Source: Undaria pinnatifida
Lineage: Eukaryota; Sar; Phaeophyceae; Laminariales; Alariaceae
NCBI GenBank assembly: GCA_012845835.1
Contig: JABAKD010000006.1
Coordinates: 6,192,318-6,256,317, forward strand
DNA: 64,000 nucleotides
Direction: 5' to 3'
A model generated the notes under the pieces. That model had not been told where the DNA came from and did no database searches. It was given only the letters and a program-made list of their open reading frames with translations. Positions 33,175-43,234 of the stretch are shown here, in pieces. Positions within the stretch are counted from its first letter, which is position 1, and every line of letters starts with the position of its first letter. Made by a program: the position numbers and the translations under genes.

Positions 33175-33755
33175 GGGCAAAAACAATAGTAATAACAGTC
33201 TAGACCTATATAAACAACACACTGGATCAAGAGCTGCTGCGTCATAATCAGAACATGTTTCAGCCAAAAACTGGTACACCATGCGTCGTACCATACAATA
33301 CCAAAACTTCTACATACAGCAGTATTGATAGTAGTTACACCTATGTACCATAACCACCGATATAAATATACCACAACTCCAAGCTGCAGCCCGGCCACAG
33401 AGCCCGGGCAGGATCCTGACAGTATTGTTCCAGCGATGCTTTCGTTTTCACCCTTCCTTGGAAGAAGCGCGGTTGACGCCACAGCAGTGGCAGCACGCGT
33501 ACAGACTGAATAATCCAAGTAATTCATCACGCAAATAAATGCTAGTCTATTTCTTAAACGTTAGACAAAACCCCTAAATTAAATATTAATAGTGCGTCGT
33601 GGTATCGGATGCACAACGCTTTGATACAGGTGGCGCAAAACTGTACATCCTAGGTACTCTCTAGTCCCGATTTGTGTGGCCCAGAGGCGAGGGTTCAATA
33701 ATACAAAACATACAAAACAGGTACCAGGTTAGCGCTTTCATTTTCGTTTGGATCC
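33175..33755. other. No recognised feature
   Basis: No supported gene. One TACCAGGTT motif variant at about 33722. Confidence 0.5.
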
Positions 33756-33759
33756 AGGA

Positions 33760-33845
33760 AGCCAACTTTTTTTTTTTTTTTTCTATGCTCCGGCGGATGG
33801 GGAAAAGAAAAGCTTAAGCTCACCAAACTTCCACGTATTTTCATA
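33760..33845 (+). repeat. Dispersed repeat, Family H copy 2
   Basis: A run of 18 T is followed by GGCGGATGGGGAAAAGAAAA, GCTTAAGCTCACCAAAC and ACGTATTTTCATA, matching 10450-10535. Confidence 0.65.
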
Positions 33846-34134
33846 CGCGTCGTGTGTCGATTCAACTCAGTCGCTTTCGCAACTCAACGCTAGCTGGCGC
33901 ACGCTTCGGATCCCACTGTAGCGATATAGCGTGAGCTGTCCCTTCTATCAGTGGTCCTCGTTACAACCCAACGAAAAAAATTACCTGGTACCTGGTATGT
34001 GAGAGTAGCACTCGGGGTAGGTTGCGTGGAATATGGCGGTTCCTCGACGGGCCTGTCGTCGCCTCCTATTGAATCCTTTCGGGCATCACGTTCCTGTGCC
34101 ATACGAGCCTACTCCAGTACTGATATTAGAGGTT

Positions 34135-34440
34135 GACCATAACAACTGAGCCATGCAGCCAGCGCTGACTGCATACACCACAACAATGGGGCTATCTATC
34201 TATGCAGTCAGCGCTGACTGCGTCGCCCAGTGGTAACGAGGGGGTAGCTGGCAGCATGGTCTAGTTCAGTTGTCATGGTGTATTTCTAATAATAAGAACA
34301 CGCCCAGGCTTGACCCCCGTGCGAACCACGGCGAGTGACTCTATTAGAGGCACCCTATGACCGTGGAGCTGTGTAGCCAGTGTTGACTGCGTAGCTCAGT
34401 GGGTATGGTGCGCTTCCAATAAGTACAACTGCTGTGGAAG
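34135..34440 (+). repeat. tRNA-like repeat with AGTCAGCGCTGACT palindromes
   Basis: GCAGTCAGCGCTGACTGC (34204-34221) is a perfect 18-bp palindrome, and a near-identical GCAGCCAGCGCTGACTGC lies at 34154. At 34375 a third, more diverged unit runs into TGCGTAGCTCAGTGGGTATG, which matches a tRNA A box (TAGCTCAGTGG). Another unit is at 51668-51730. A possible B-box-like GTGCGAACC follows at about 34320. I could not fold a credible tRNA, so a tRNA-derived SINE remnant is more likely than a gene. Confidence 0.4.
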
Positions 34441-34544
34441 GAAAATAAACAACCGTCTAGGTACAGTTACTGCAGTTACATACATTTCCCAACGATTGCG
34501 TTTATAGTCTAAATGGTGGAAAATGACAGATTGACTGAAGACTG

Positions 34545-34765
34545 AACGTGTTCGCATCACCCTGCTGACCCTGGGATTTTACTGTGTGTAGCTACGAGTA
34601 CCAAGGGGAGTCGCAATCAACCTATCTATATAGTCTATTTGATGAGGACATGCGTGCCCCTGAATGAACACACGCGTCCGGAGCATACCACATAGGTTGC
34701 ATTCAAATGATTTTCGACGAAATCCTTGATCTCACACTTGGTCTCATGGAAGAGTATTTTTTTTT
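34545..34765 (+). mobile_element. EB right-end fragment, solo
   Basis: GCATCACCCTGCTGACCCTG, CAAGGGGAGTCGC, GATGAGGACA, ATTTTCGACGAAATCCTTGA and CTCACACTTGG follow the EB order to its outer end. No partner arm is identified. Confidence 0.65.
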
Positions 34766-34974
34766 CCTAGCAAAAAGGCATACTCGTAGTCTAGACTAAT
34801 AGCTGCTAGCAGCTGCACTCTCCAGCTCGGATAAAAAAAAGGCAGAGTAAGAGGCACAAAGTGCAAAATTACGAAACACACTCAACAGCAAAAAGTGCGT
34901 TACATTTCGCTCTCAAGAAAAAAGAAATCAACCCATCATGAGCAACAGCTGCTAGCAGTAAGTACGCGCACTCA

Positions 34975-35100
34975 ACCTTCAACGCGGCCGTGCACACAGA
35001 CAGGCGCACAGGCGTGAAGGAACACATACATGTGCATACGCGCACAGGCGCAGAAGTATGCAGATGCACGTGTACGCAGGCCCACAGGTCCACAGGTCCA
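34975..35100 (+). repeat. GCGCACAGGCG-type short repeat
   Basis: CAGGCGCACAGGCG, ACGCGCACAGGCGCAG and CAGGCCCACAGGTCCACAGG recur. Low complexity. Confidence 0.6.
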
Positions 35101-35174
35101 AATACTGTTAGAAGTGCACACCACCGCAGAGCTAACGGTCAGCGCGGTTTTCTGATCGGTCAGCTTTTTAGGAT

Positions 35175-35275
35175 GGTACCAGGTACTACAATAAAGCTTG
35201 CAAAGATGAGTTTCGACAAAAGACTCGATCTCACAGCTGGAGGAGTGTAATTAAATTTTTATAATAATATGCCTA
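35175..35275 (+). mobile_element. EB terminal box, solo
   Basis: GCTTGCAAAGATGAGTTTCG, CTCGATCTCACAGCTGGAGG, AGTGTAATTAAA and TTTTTATAATAATA form an outer end. A GGTACCAGGTAC motif lies about 25 bp upstream of the box. Confidence 0.7.
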
Positions 35276-35579
35276 CCTAAAATGGCGAACGCTCCCGTGC
35301 GAGCGGGATAGTTCGCCCTACTCTCAAAGCAGTACACTTACAACTCTCCGCCCTACCGCTTGCCACCCGGCCCCTAGCTATCGTCACCCATGCCATACCC
35401 GCCCCACACATCAGCCCTCTCGGTGTCCCTGGCGACACAACGGCCGACGAATCCCAACTCCGCGAGCGGGGGGCATGAAACACCTCTCCCGGGAAACGTT
35501 CCCGCTTCCCCCCGGAAGGTGGAGAACCGTAAGAAAGTGCAAATCCCACCCAGCTCCTGGCATGCCACAGGTGTACCGC

Positions 35580-35935
35580 TGTGGTGCGTACTGCCGTACT
35601 ACTGTGCTGCCGTTGTGGATTGGTCAATACGTACTGCTCCAATGCTGCCGTACTGCTGTGGTGGTGGGTTGGTCGGTGGGTGGGTGGTGGGTGCTTGGTG
35701 GGTGGCGGCTCGCTCGCGATCCACGAGATGGCGGGGGGTCGTAAAACAACGAACCTCCCCGCGTTTCTTACCGTGTTGCGGGGCCTCAAGACTCCGGAAC
35801 CAACCAAATGCTCCTCGCGTACCGGTACACCGCCGTACGTACTACGGCACTGCTGCAACAACTGCTGCAGTGGCTTGGTTGGTGGGTGGAGGGGGTGCAC
35901 GTGGGTGGGTAGAACGTGTGATATAGTTCGTAGGT
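35580..35935 (-). repeat. Relative of the 5.7-6.4 kb array, inverted
   Basis: GGTTGGTCGGTGGGTGGGTG, GTACTGCTG and TACGTACTGCT blocks are complements of the array units at 5700-6405. The unit order is not preserved, so this is a single decayed relative. Confidence 0.5.
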
Positions 35936-36260
35936 AGGTGTGTATTCGTGCAACCTGTGGGAGATGGCCCTGTTATATCGGTTATTAATACGTACGACAC
36001 TATTTTCGCTGCTGTACTGCTGGTTCGTTCGTAGGCAGATGGCTCAGACTAGTCCATGGGTGGGTACAACGTGTCGTGTAATTCGTGGGTGTGTTTGCGT
36101 GCATGTTGGAGATGGTCCTGTTATTTGGTTTTTAATACAAATAGCAGCAGTTTTTTTTTTCCCTCCGTTATACCTTTTCATTGTGGGTGTGTTTTCGTGT
36201 CTGTTGGAGATGATCCTGTTATTTTTTCTTCAAACAAACAGCAGCAGCACCAACTTGTTC
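35936..36260 (+). repeat. Degenerate three-unit direct repeat
   Basis: GTTGGAGATGGTCCTGTTAT-type blocks (preceded by TTCGTG or TGCGTGCAT) occur at about 35958, 36107 and 36201. An AATAC or CAAACA and GCAGCAG or CTGCTG block follows each. Confidence 0.65.
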
Positions 36261-36269
36261 TTCTCCGCT

Positions 36270-36920
36270 GTACCGGCCGGCGCTGGCATACTTGAGGAGT
36301 ACCACTAGCTTTCCATCACGGAAGCATATATCTGGTATGGTCTGACTTCCGGCGTGGGTTTTGCATTTTCCGCGTATCAAGTGTCAGGGACTTGGTCTTA
36401 CTGCTCTAATTTACGTCGTGTTTTTTTCCTGTAGTTATGGTGGGATTTTTCACTTAACAAAAAAACGGAATTAGTCTCCCACCCTTCAGCGCTCTCAGCG
36501 CATGTCATGCCGTCCGAACCCTTCTCCGGATTCATCGAAGGTCTGGCTACTACCTTTGCCAATTGACCTTTCCTTACACATCTTACGTTTCATCCACACT
36601 TTATATCTATTTTTCAACCGCGGTTTTCCTTCCATTTTCTTCCCGTCTATTACTCGCCTATCCACAACACCACAGATCTCCCTACAGTAACTATACACAC
36701 AACCTCCTCATTTACGTTCTGTTTCGTCTTTCCAATTCCTCTATGCAGTGCACCTACACCTACCTTCGCGTATGCCTGTGCGCAAAACCACTCCCGATAA
36801 ACCCACAATCTTCAACTATGGCATATGTAGTATGTTTCAAATACATGTGGCACCTCGACCTCTTCGTACGGTCCATTACCTTCCCCTTCTCTTAGTCACG
36901 TCTTTTTAACGCAACTACTA
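36270..36920. other. No recognised gene
   Basis: T/C-rich, with overlapping short frames that lack domains. Confidence 0.5.
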
Positions 36921-36925
36921 CGGAA

Positions 36926-36953
36926 GGCGGGGCCGCCTATCGGCGGCCCCGCC
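36926..36953. other. Perfect 12-bp GC hairpin
   Basis: GGCGGGGCCGCC, loop TATC, GGCGGCCCCGCC. It has 24 paired bases, all G or C. It resembles a strong terminator or cruciform, but in a eukaryotic context no function can be assigned. It lies about 10 bp from the start of an EB right-end fragment. Confidence 0.9.
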
Positions 36954-36964
36954 CAATCCTTGTC

Positions 36965-37155
36965 ATAGTTAACACCACCCTGTTGACACTGGTGTGGTAC
37001 AAGCTAGTTCTAAGGTGAGTCGCCGACCTACATCCTTAAGGAGGACACACACCCTGTAAATCCGCACGATCGGAGTATCACACACTGCTTTTCAAATACG
37101 ATTATCGACGAAATCTGACCTCACAGCTGGATTGTATTTTTCTTTTATAATATTG
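36965..37155 (+). mobile_element. EB right-end fragment, solo
   Basis: TAACACCACCCTGTTGACAC, GAGTCGCCGACCTACATCCT, CGATCGGAGTATCACACAC, ATCGACGAAATC and CTCACAGCTGGATTGTATTT, then TTTCTTTTATAATATTGAT. Confidence 0.75.
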
Positions 37156-37159
37156 ATAT

Positions 37160-37850
37160 CGTAGTTGTCCGTGGCAAGGAGAGGGGAGGTGCCCGGAGAT
37201 TAATGTTGTTGTTGTTGTGGAGATTTCGGTGCTACGATCTGAAAAAAGAGTACATATATATTTGCTGGCTATTTTGTTGGCTCTTTAGTTGGCTGTACCC
37301 TGAACTAAGCGCACCCAAGATAATAGCATTCGACACTTAGCCATTTTGGAGCTCCCAGTCATACAGACCAACACGCGACGAGGGCGATCTATTCAAGCGC
37401 CTAGGAGAAGAAGCTTGAGGCAATCCGTGTATCGCCGTGTCCCAGGCTTGCCTCACAGCTTTCTGCGTTGCAGTGCGAACACTATCTCCTACGATACCAG
37501 CAGCTCGGACTGCTTGCTTCATGTGTGGCCGAATCTGTAATCAATTCACTTTTTGCGTCCCTTTTTCATTTGAAGTCCGAAAAGGTATCCAATCGGCATG
37601 TCCCGCCGTGCTAACAAGCCATATCGTCTCCCTCTAACATCGAACATAATTAATTAGACTATACCATATCGACCACACGGAGGACAAAACACGTGGATTT
37701 ATAATTATGTTCCCCGTCCCAACTCCTTTTTTTGCTCCAATCTCAAACGCACGCGCCCTGCTCGCATGATAGAAACACAAGTAGTAGTATAGTTTACAGT
37801 ATAATAGTAAGGATTTGAATAATACTAGTTCAAAAACCATTATTAATTAC
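37160..37850. other. No recognised gene
   Basis: Nothing supported. It ends with AATTACTACCTGGCATAC next to the EB left end. Confidence 0.5.
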
Positions 37851-37854
37851 TACC

Positions 37855-38400
37855 TGGCATACAAATAAAAATACACGCTCCTCCAGCTGTGAGATCGAAG
37901 ATTTCATCGAAACTTATATCTGTGCAATCTGTTTTCGATACTTCGATCGCGCGTGTATCACTGGGTGCGCGTATCCACATCAAGGATATATAGGTCGGCG
38001 ACGACTCCAGAGTCATCATCCCTCGGCAGGGATATACATTTTTTAGGCAAACGGTTTCTAACCGGTTGAACACCTCAAGTGACCAACGATCGGTTAGTCT
38101 AAGCTTTTACGAGTGAGTATAACAACTTTTTGCAGGACTAGGACATAGAAGTGTGTTTGGTCGGGTTGCTTGCGCGAACGGAGGCCTTCGAAGCAATGTT
38201 TCGGGGTGAGATACTGAGCTCCTGATATTATTCGAAGCTCAGAAAATCTCTGCTGCACCTCCACCGCAGGATGGCTCTCCCCTCACAACTACATACAGTG
38301 TAGCTAGTACCAGGGTCACAAAGGGTGATGCTGATCAATCTGTGCGCGGAAACTATATCAAACCCGTTTTCGAGGGGGACACAAATATATTGCTGCCCAT
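37855..38400 (-). mobile_element. EB left arm interrupted by a MITE-B
   Basis: The outer part (37855-38009) has AAATAAAAATACACGCTCC, the end box, ATACTTCGATCGCGCGTGTA and AGGTCGGCGACGACTCC. The inner part (38278-38400) continues with ACAGTGTAGCTAGTACCAGG, GATCAATCTGTGCGCGGAAA and CCCGTTTTCGAGGGGGACAC. The interruption is a MITE-B at 38010-38277. Confidence 0.75.
38010..38277 (-). mobile_element. MITE-B inserted in the EB left arm
   Basis: It begins GAGTCATCATCCC and ends GCAGGATGGCTC. It contains GGTCGGGTTGCTTGCGCGAA, GGCCTTCGAAGCAATG and GAAGCTCAGAAAATC, in reverse orientation relative to the 3094 copy. Confidence 0.7.
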
Positions 38401-38634
38401 TAAATATAAGATTGCGTAGTAAAGAGCGCCTGTTTCGGAATGCGACGGGGTGATCTTGACTGTATCGTGATACACACCGCATAACATTATCCACTACTGT
38501 AGATCAATGAGTCGCGCGGCGTGGTGACTACAGTAGCCCAACATGTTGGACTTTCACACCTAAGCGCAGAGATACATCTCTGTTCTTCGTTTTCACCAAC
38601 GAAAATCGTGTCGCGACAATCCCCAGAGACTCGT

Positions 38635-38920
38635 GGTGCGATAGAGGTAGGTTGCGATTATTTTGGCAAAAAATATTTTCTGAATGTGACGCGGGGCCTT
38701 CTTAACCCAAAGTCGCCGGGGAAAAAAATCTTTGTCTTGTACTTCGAAGTATACACGTATGACTATCTTAACATAGGCCATGGGTTCGGCTATCGTGTTG
38801 CACTGGCGGTTTACTTACTCCAAGGGTTTGTTTTGGGGTGAGGTATGGGGCTCCTCAAGCTGCCACCCTCAGAATGAAGGCAAATGAGGTGCACTCTTTT
38901 TACCGTACGTAGCGTGTGTC
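38635..38920 (+). mobile_element. MITE-A, diverged copy next to the MYB exon
   Basis: GCGATAGAGGTAGG at the left and TACCGTACGTAGCGTGTG at the right are drifted TIRs. ATTTTCTGAATGTGACGCGG and CTTCTTAACCCAAAGTCGCC are internal family blocks. It lies directly downstream of the MYB exon's splice donor, hence in the presumed intron. Confidence 0.6.
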
Positions 38921-38939
38921 CCCAGATTGATGCACTCAC

Positions 38940-39260
38940 CTCCTCAGGAAACAATCGGCCTTTCGCGGTCTTGGCAAAGTACTTCTGCGAGTGAGTCCGT
39001 ATCTGGAGCGCGGTGCGAGTAGGCACGAACAGCGTCACCGCGTCCCAGTTGCGCCCGTATACGTCTAACCCGCGGAGAAAACCCTGGTGTTCCTCGTTCG
39101 TCCACCTCCCCTTGTTTCGGCGGATCCTTCGATACGACGGGGCCCAGGGGAGCAAGCAAGCAAACGTGCGGAGGGAGGGGGGAGGGGGGTGTTCGTGTGA
39201 CGCGTGCTGCGCGATAGGTGTGTGTTGGGAGGGGCTGTAGGAGTAGCGCTTTTTCGCCAC
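38940..39260 (-). CDS. MYB-SHAQKYF family transcription factor, one exon
   Basis: The minus-strand frame encodes one MYB-like DNA-binding repeat. NKGRWTNEEHQGFLRGLDVY gives the first helix with its conserved Trp, GRNWD supplies the second, and ALQIRTHSQKYF is the recognition helix with the family signature, which usually reads SHAQKYF. Such single-repeat proteins (CCA1/LHY/REVEILLE-like and many stramenopile relatives) bind DNA and act in transcriptional control. The exon ends in CTGAGGAG followed by GTGAGT, a strong donor, so the coding part stops at 38940. Upstream the frame has no ATG and runs to 39260 across a Pro/His-rich stretch, so the true 5' boundary is probably an acceptor or lies in this stretch. 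No other exon was found. It could be a live multi-exon gene or an isolated fragment. Confidence 0.8.
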
Positions 39261-39481
39261 TTTTTTTCCGATTGACCGACCGGACTCTTCAAATTTAGGA
39301 ACTAAAGGTTTTCCGATTTAAAGCAATACTTCGTATTGGGTTATTTCAATATTTATTTATTTATCAGTGTTTTACCTAGCTAGGCGATGGGATGATTTGG
39401 CGCGTCGGGTTGCACTTTCGTTTCATTCTCTGGGTCAGTTTTTTCGGCGAGGGTCCGAGCTCTCCTCAAGCGAGAAGGACG

Positions 39482-39755
39482 TGTGTGCTACGATATAGGT
39501 GACATTTTTTCGCCTTTCTTCGTTCTGAATGACGGGCCTCCTTAACCCATAAATGACGGAACAACGTCATTTATTTCTTGTTTTTCATTCCGACTTTTTC
39601 GTGTACACCTACAGTGCAGGACATGGGTGGGCTTGTTCATCGGGTTGTCCTTTCAGTTTACTCATGCACAGTTTTTGGGTGAGGGATAGAGCTCCTTAAG
39701 GGGTTATTATGCGCCTCAGCAAAACATGGCGCACCTCTACCACCGTAGCATGAAT
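39482..39755 (+). mobile_element. MITE-A copy
   Basis: GTGTGCTACGATATAGGTG at the left, CACCTCTACCACCGTAGCATG at the right. CTGAATGACGGGCCTCCTTA, TTTTTCGTGTACACCTACAG and GGGTGAGGGATAGAGCTCCT are shared with the copy at 48775. Confidence 0.75.
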
Positions 39756-39884
39756 GTGTTGAAGCCTGCCTCAGAAGAAACAGCAGCACACGCCCAGGTA
39801 AGTGTAGCATGCATCTGTGTCGGTTGCTCCGGTGGATGGTTATCTCGGCCGTCTAGTGGTATATACATTATGTGGCGTTTTATT

Positions 39885-39965
39885 TCATTTTTGTGGTGTG
39901 CTCCTGGTGCGACGGTTACTCCTGTAGCGATGACTGCTGTGGCCATGAAGGCTACGGAAGGGGGG
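39885..39965 (+). repeat. GTTACTCCTGTRGCG minisatellite, short outlier
   Basis: CTCCTGGTGCGACGGTTACT, CCTGTAGCGATGACTGCTGT and GGCCATGAAGGCTACGG match the unit of the larger arrays at 41230 and 41930. Confidence 0.55.
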
Positions 39966-40024
39966 TAACGTTTTTGGGCCTCTACTCTCAGCGACTCGGA
40001 GCTGAGCCACTCGCGAGGATGACC

Positions 40025-40391
40025 GAGTCATCCCGCGCGCTCTAGGGCTGTGCACAGCAGCAGCAGCAGGTAGGAGCTTCTGAGCTCCTAACATGCGGAC
40101 GGAGGTCGACATCTCACCCGAAAAACATGACGTCGAAGGCATCCGTTCGCGCAAAACCGGAACAACATCAACCTCTACACGCTAGCCCTGAAAAACAACC
40201 GCGGTACTAGAAAAAATATCATAGGAGAACAAGTACCCCATAATTCCACAATCCATTGGGGAGCTCAACCGGGGTCAGAAATGTTGGCCCAAAATACCCG
40301 AGAATTCCACAATAATCGAAGCAGCTCAACCGGGGTCAGAAACGTTCGCCGAAAAACATGCGCAACGCCTTTTTTTGCCGTTGGATGACTC
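40025..40391 (+). mobile_element. MITE-B copy with duplicated 3' segment
   Basis: It begins GAGTCATCCCGCGCG and ends GTTGGATGACTC. A block with AATTCCACAAT, GAGCTCAACCGGGGTCAGAA and AYGTTSGCC occurs twice (40240-40290 and 40305-40355), making this copy longer than the 241-bp one. Confidence 0.75.
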
Positions 40392-40633
40392 GGGCTACCT
40401 GTCTACCTCGAAGTACGCGTGCGTTTTCGACCGAGTCACCCCACGGTATAGGGGTTGCGCTTCTGGGGCCGTATGGTTTTTCTGGTCTCGGTTGAGCACC
40501 CCAAGCGAGGAACTGCCGCGTTTTGGTAGAATATATTTAACCGAACAAAAACGTTTCAGTGGACTATGGCATAAGACACATACCCCCGGTCGGGGTGCAC
40601 GAACGAATGCGTTTGAAGTAATGTTTTTCGAAC

Positions 40634-40890
40634 GACGCGTACTACGATAGAGGTGCACCATTCACCTTTTTTTTTTTTTTGAGATTCCTCGGTTTGGGAG
40701 CTTAAGACCTCTCCCAAAAACTGAATTGGGAGTAAACTAAAACTGCTACCCGACGAAAATTTCCCGTGACCAAGGTACACTAACGAGAATCATGCAAAAA
40801 ACAAGGCATATTTTTCCGATGATTTCGGGTTATGGAGCCCCGTCAAAACCTTTTCGCCAAAAAACGGTACACCTCTATTGTAGCATGCGC
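40634..40890 (+). mobile_element. MITE-A, full-length copy
   Basis: A 257-bp copy with GACGCGTACTACGATAGAGG and (complement) GCGCATGCTACAATAGAGG ends. Its length and internal order match the 22888-23141 copy closely. Confidence 0.88.
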
Positions 40891-40917
40891 CTTTCGGGTG
40901 CGATGTGAAACAGCTCT

Positions 40918-40974
40918 CGTCACGTCAGGAGCTCAGGAACTTTCTGCTGCACACCTGTCCTGTGGGATGGCTCG
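40918..40974 (-). mobile_element. MITE-B end fragment
   Basis: GTCAGGAGCTCAGGAACTTT and CTGTGGGATGGCTC match the last 55 bp of inverted MITE-B copies. Confidence 0.55.
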
Positions 40975-41229
40975 GCTCCAAGTGGGTGCTTTCGTTTGTA
41001 CGATGCTTTTCTGCCTTCTTGGAAGTTTGCGTGTCCGCTGAGAGTCATTCCTTGTTGTGAAATCTTCTTTCTCCCTCGAGTATATTCCCAATTTTTCTTG
41101 ACACTCGACTAGAAATACGGAGACAGACGTGTTCTGTCATTTTTTTGGCTTTATTTATTTAACAGAGTCTGAGCCTATAGAACCTCTTTATGCGCGTTTT
41201 TAGAACCCCGGTAGAGACAATGTTGGGCT

Positions 41230-41594
41230 ACCCCGTCCCTACTGCAGCCTTCCAATGGGTACGCAGTCGTTTCCGTGATGGTTGTGCTTGCGGTGGTTTC
41301 TCTTGTGACGCTAACCTTTTGGGGAGGATATTCTTCTTTGGAGATTACTCGATTACTCCTTTGGTGGCTACGACGGCTAAGGCGGTACGGGTACCGCCTC
41401 GGGAATTACTATAGCGACGTTTAATCCTGTGACGGTTATTGCTATACGGTTGCTTCAAGTGTGACGGTTAGTCCCGCGGCGATTGCCGTTGCGGCGGTTG
41501 CTCCTGTGGCGGCTGCTGGTGCTTCGGTTAATCCTTCCGCGGTACTATAGCTTCTGCGGTGCCCACTCCTGTGGTGGTTACTCCCTTGGAAGGA
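41230..41594 (+). repeat. GTTACTCCTGTGGCG minisatellite, part 1
   Basis: Degenerate units of about 15-24 bp (GCGGTTGCTCCTGTGGCGGC, GTGGTGGTTACTCCC, GACGGTTATTGC). The array resumes at 41930 beyond an inserted MITE-A. Confidence 0.65.
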
Positions 41595-41912
41595 CGCGCA
41601 CTACGGCAGAAGTAACACGTCTTGGCTAATTGTTCCTGGATGATGGGGGTGCTTCCCAACCCAGAATCGCCGGGAATGCCACTTTTTATTCATTTTTTTC
41701 TTTTTTTTTTTTGGTTTTATACCCCTAACTAAGTGAGTAAAAAAAGACGTGTGATATTGTTAATCGGATTACACTCTTCTTCTTGTCATTTTTCTCGAAA
41801 TCCGTTTTTTAGGTGAAGGTTGTGCATGTGTGGACTATGGAGCCCCTCCAGTTCAATAGGTCAGGAGCCTCAGGAACAAAAAAATGGTGCACCCTCTACA
41901 GTATCGTGCGTC
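41595..41912 (+). mobile_element. MITE-A, diverged copy inside the minisatellite
   Basis: GCGCACTACGGCAGAAGTAA at the left and CACCCTCTACAGTATCGTGCG at the right. It also has AACCCAGAATCGCCGGGAA and GAGCCTCAGGAACAAAAAAA. It splits the GTTACTCC array. Confidence 0.6.
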
Positions 41913-41929
41913 GAAGTGATTCCTAGGTG

Positions 41930-42260
41930 GGGTGGGTTCTTACGCCTGGGACGGGTGTTCCTGTGACGGCCACTCCTAGGACGGACATATCTGCGCAGCG
42001 GTGTTTACTCGTTTAGTTTTTAGTCTAGTTCTTTTCTTCGATTACTCCTTTAGAAATTATTCACTGTGGCAGTTACTCCTGGGCTTGGTGGTCATGTGTG
42101 CGGTAGTTGCTCCTCTTGAGTCGTTACTAACTTGGGAGTGTATCTTTAGTGGGGGTTACTCCGTTAATGGCTACTTCTGTCATGGTTACTCCTGAGGCAG
42201 CTACTTCTGGGGGCGGGGATACACCTTAATCCTGTGGCACTTTCTTCGATCGCGGCGGCT
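41930..42260 (+). repeat. GTTACTCCTGTGGCG minisatellite, part 2
   Basis: Units such as GACGGCCACTCCTAGGACGG, GTGGCAGTTACTCCTGGGC, GGGGGTTACTCCGTTAATGG and CATGGTTACTCCTGAGGCAG. Confidence 0.65.
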
Positions 42261-42269
42261 AGACCGGCT

Positions 42270-43230
42270 AGTCCGGCGACGGTCATCCGAAAAATGACCT
42301 TACATATATATACTAAGTTTGTTTGTGCTCACCCGTCGGGTTACCCGCGAAAAGCCAGGATAATAACACTCCGAAATAACCGACCTACATTTATTTGGCA
42401 CAGTGCCCTGGTTGCACAGCGAACGCAACACGAACCAGTTCTATGTACAGCCCTCGAACCAGTTCTATATACAGCCCTCATGCATTGCGTCAGACAGCTT
42501 CGTTTTGTGGCATGGTGTGCGAGATAAGTTTCGCGCCCCTACAGCATCGGCGGCTCCAGTAGTAGTAGTATACACGCGAGACCCGCAAGTAAGTGTATAT
42601 GGCATTCACTATGAAAAAGGCCAAACACGTATGAATTGCACTACGGTTGACATTAAAAAAAATATACCTGGACATGGTATATAGTCTAGACTATATAGTT
42701 GTGCAGGATTCTCCCGGACAACTTCCGTAGAGGTGGTCTCTGGGCTGGCGTTGGGGTTAGAGTTGCACATTTAGGTTCCAATTTTTTGTTTTGTTCCCAA
42801 ATCCCTTTATTTTCTCGTAATATCTGGACCACAAGCGGCGTACACACAAAAAAACATATAATTATATTAATTGCGATACTTTATCTTATGTGTTTGCCTA
42901 CATGTGGCCTGTGCACGGGGGGCTTCCTTATTGTGGCTCGACGTAAATTGCTTTTCGCGGGGCGCCGATGTTCCATTAATCACACGCTAGCAACGTGTTC
43001 ACGAGCCTGTGGACTGGCACGATGGCAACATACTAACGCGATCGACAACAAGGCGGCGATTAGATAGAATAGAAGAACGTGCAAGCCCATCGTGGCAGTA
43101 GGCACCATAGCTAGCTGCGTAAAAGGGCAGAGGGAGGTGTCCCTTCATGCGAGTGCACGCCGGAAACGATAAGATTGTGACATTCGGTGTATCATGGTAC
43201 CACTAGACTAGTAGTAGGTGTATTGCAGCC
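42270..43230. other. No recognised gene; one 24-bp duplication
   Basis: GAACCAGTTCTATGTACAGC and its near copy sit side by side at 42432-42480. A palindrome TATAGTCTAGACTATA lies at about 42679. No domain-bearing frame. Confidence 0.5.
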
Positions 43231-43234
43231 TTGT

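Noticed and set aside
36926-36953. Bacterial-type rho-independent terminator
   Set aside because: The hairpin is strong, but no gene ends here, no T-run follows and the context is eukaryotic.
42420-42490. CRISPR-like repeat
   Set aside because: Only two adjacent 24-bp copies without spacers; it is a simple tandem duplication.
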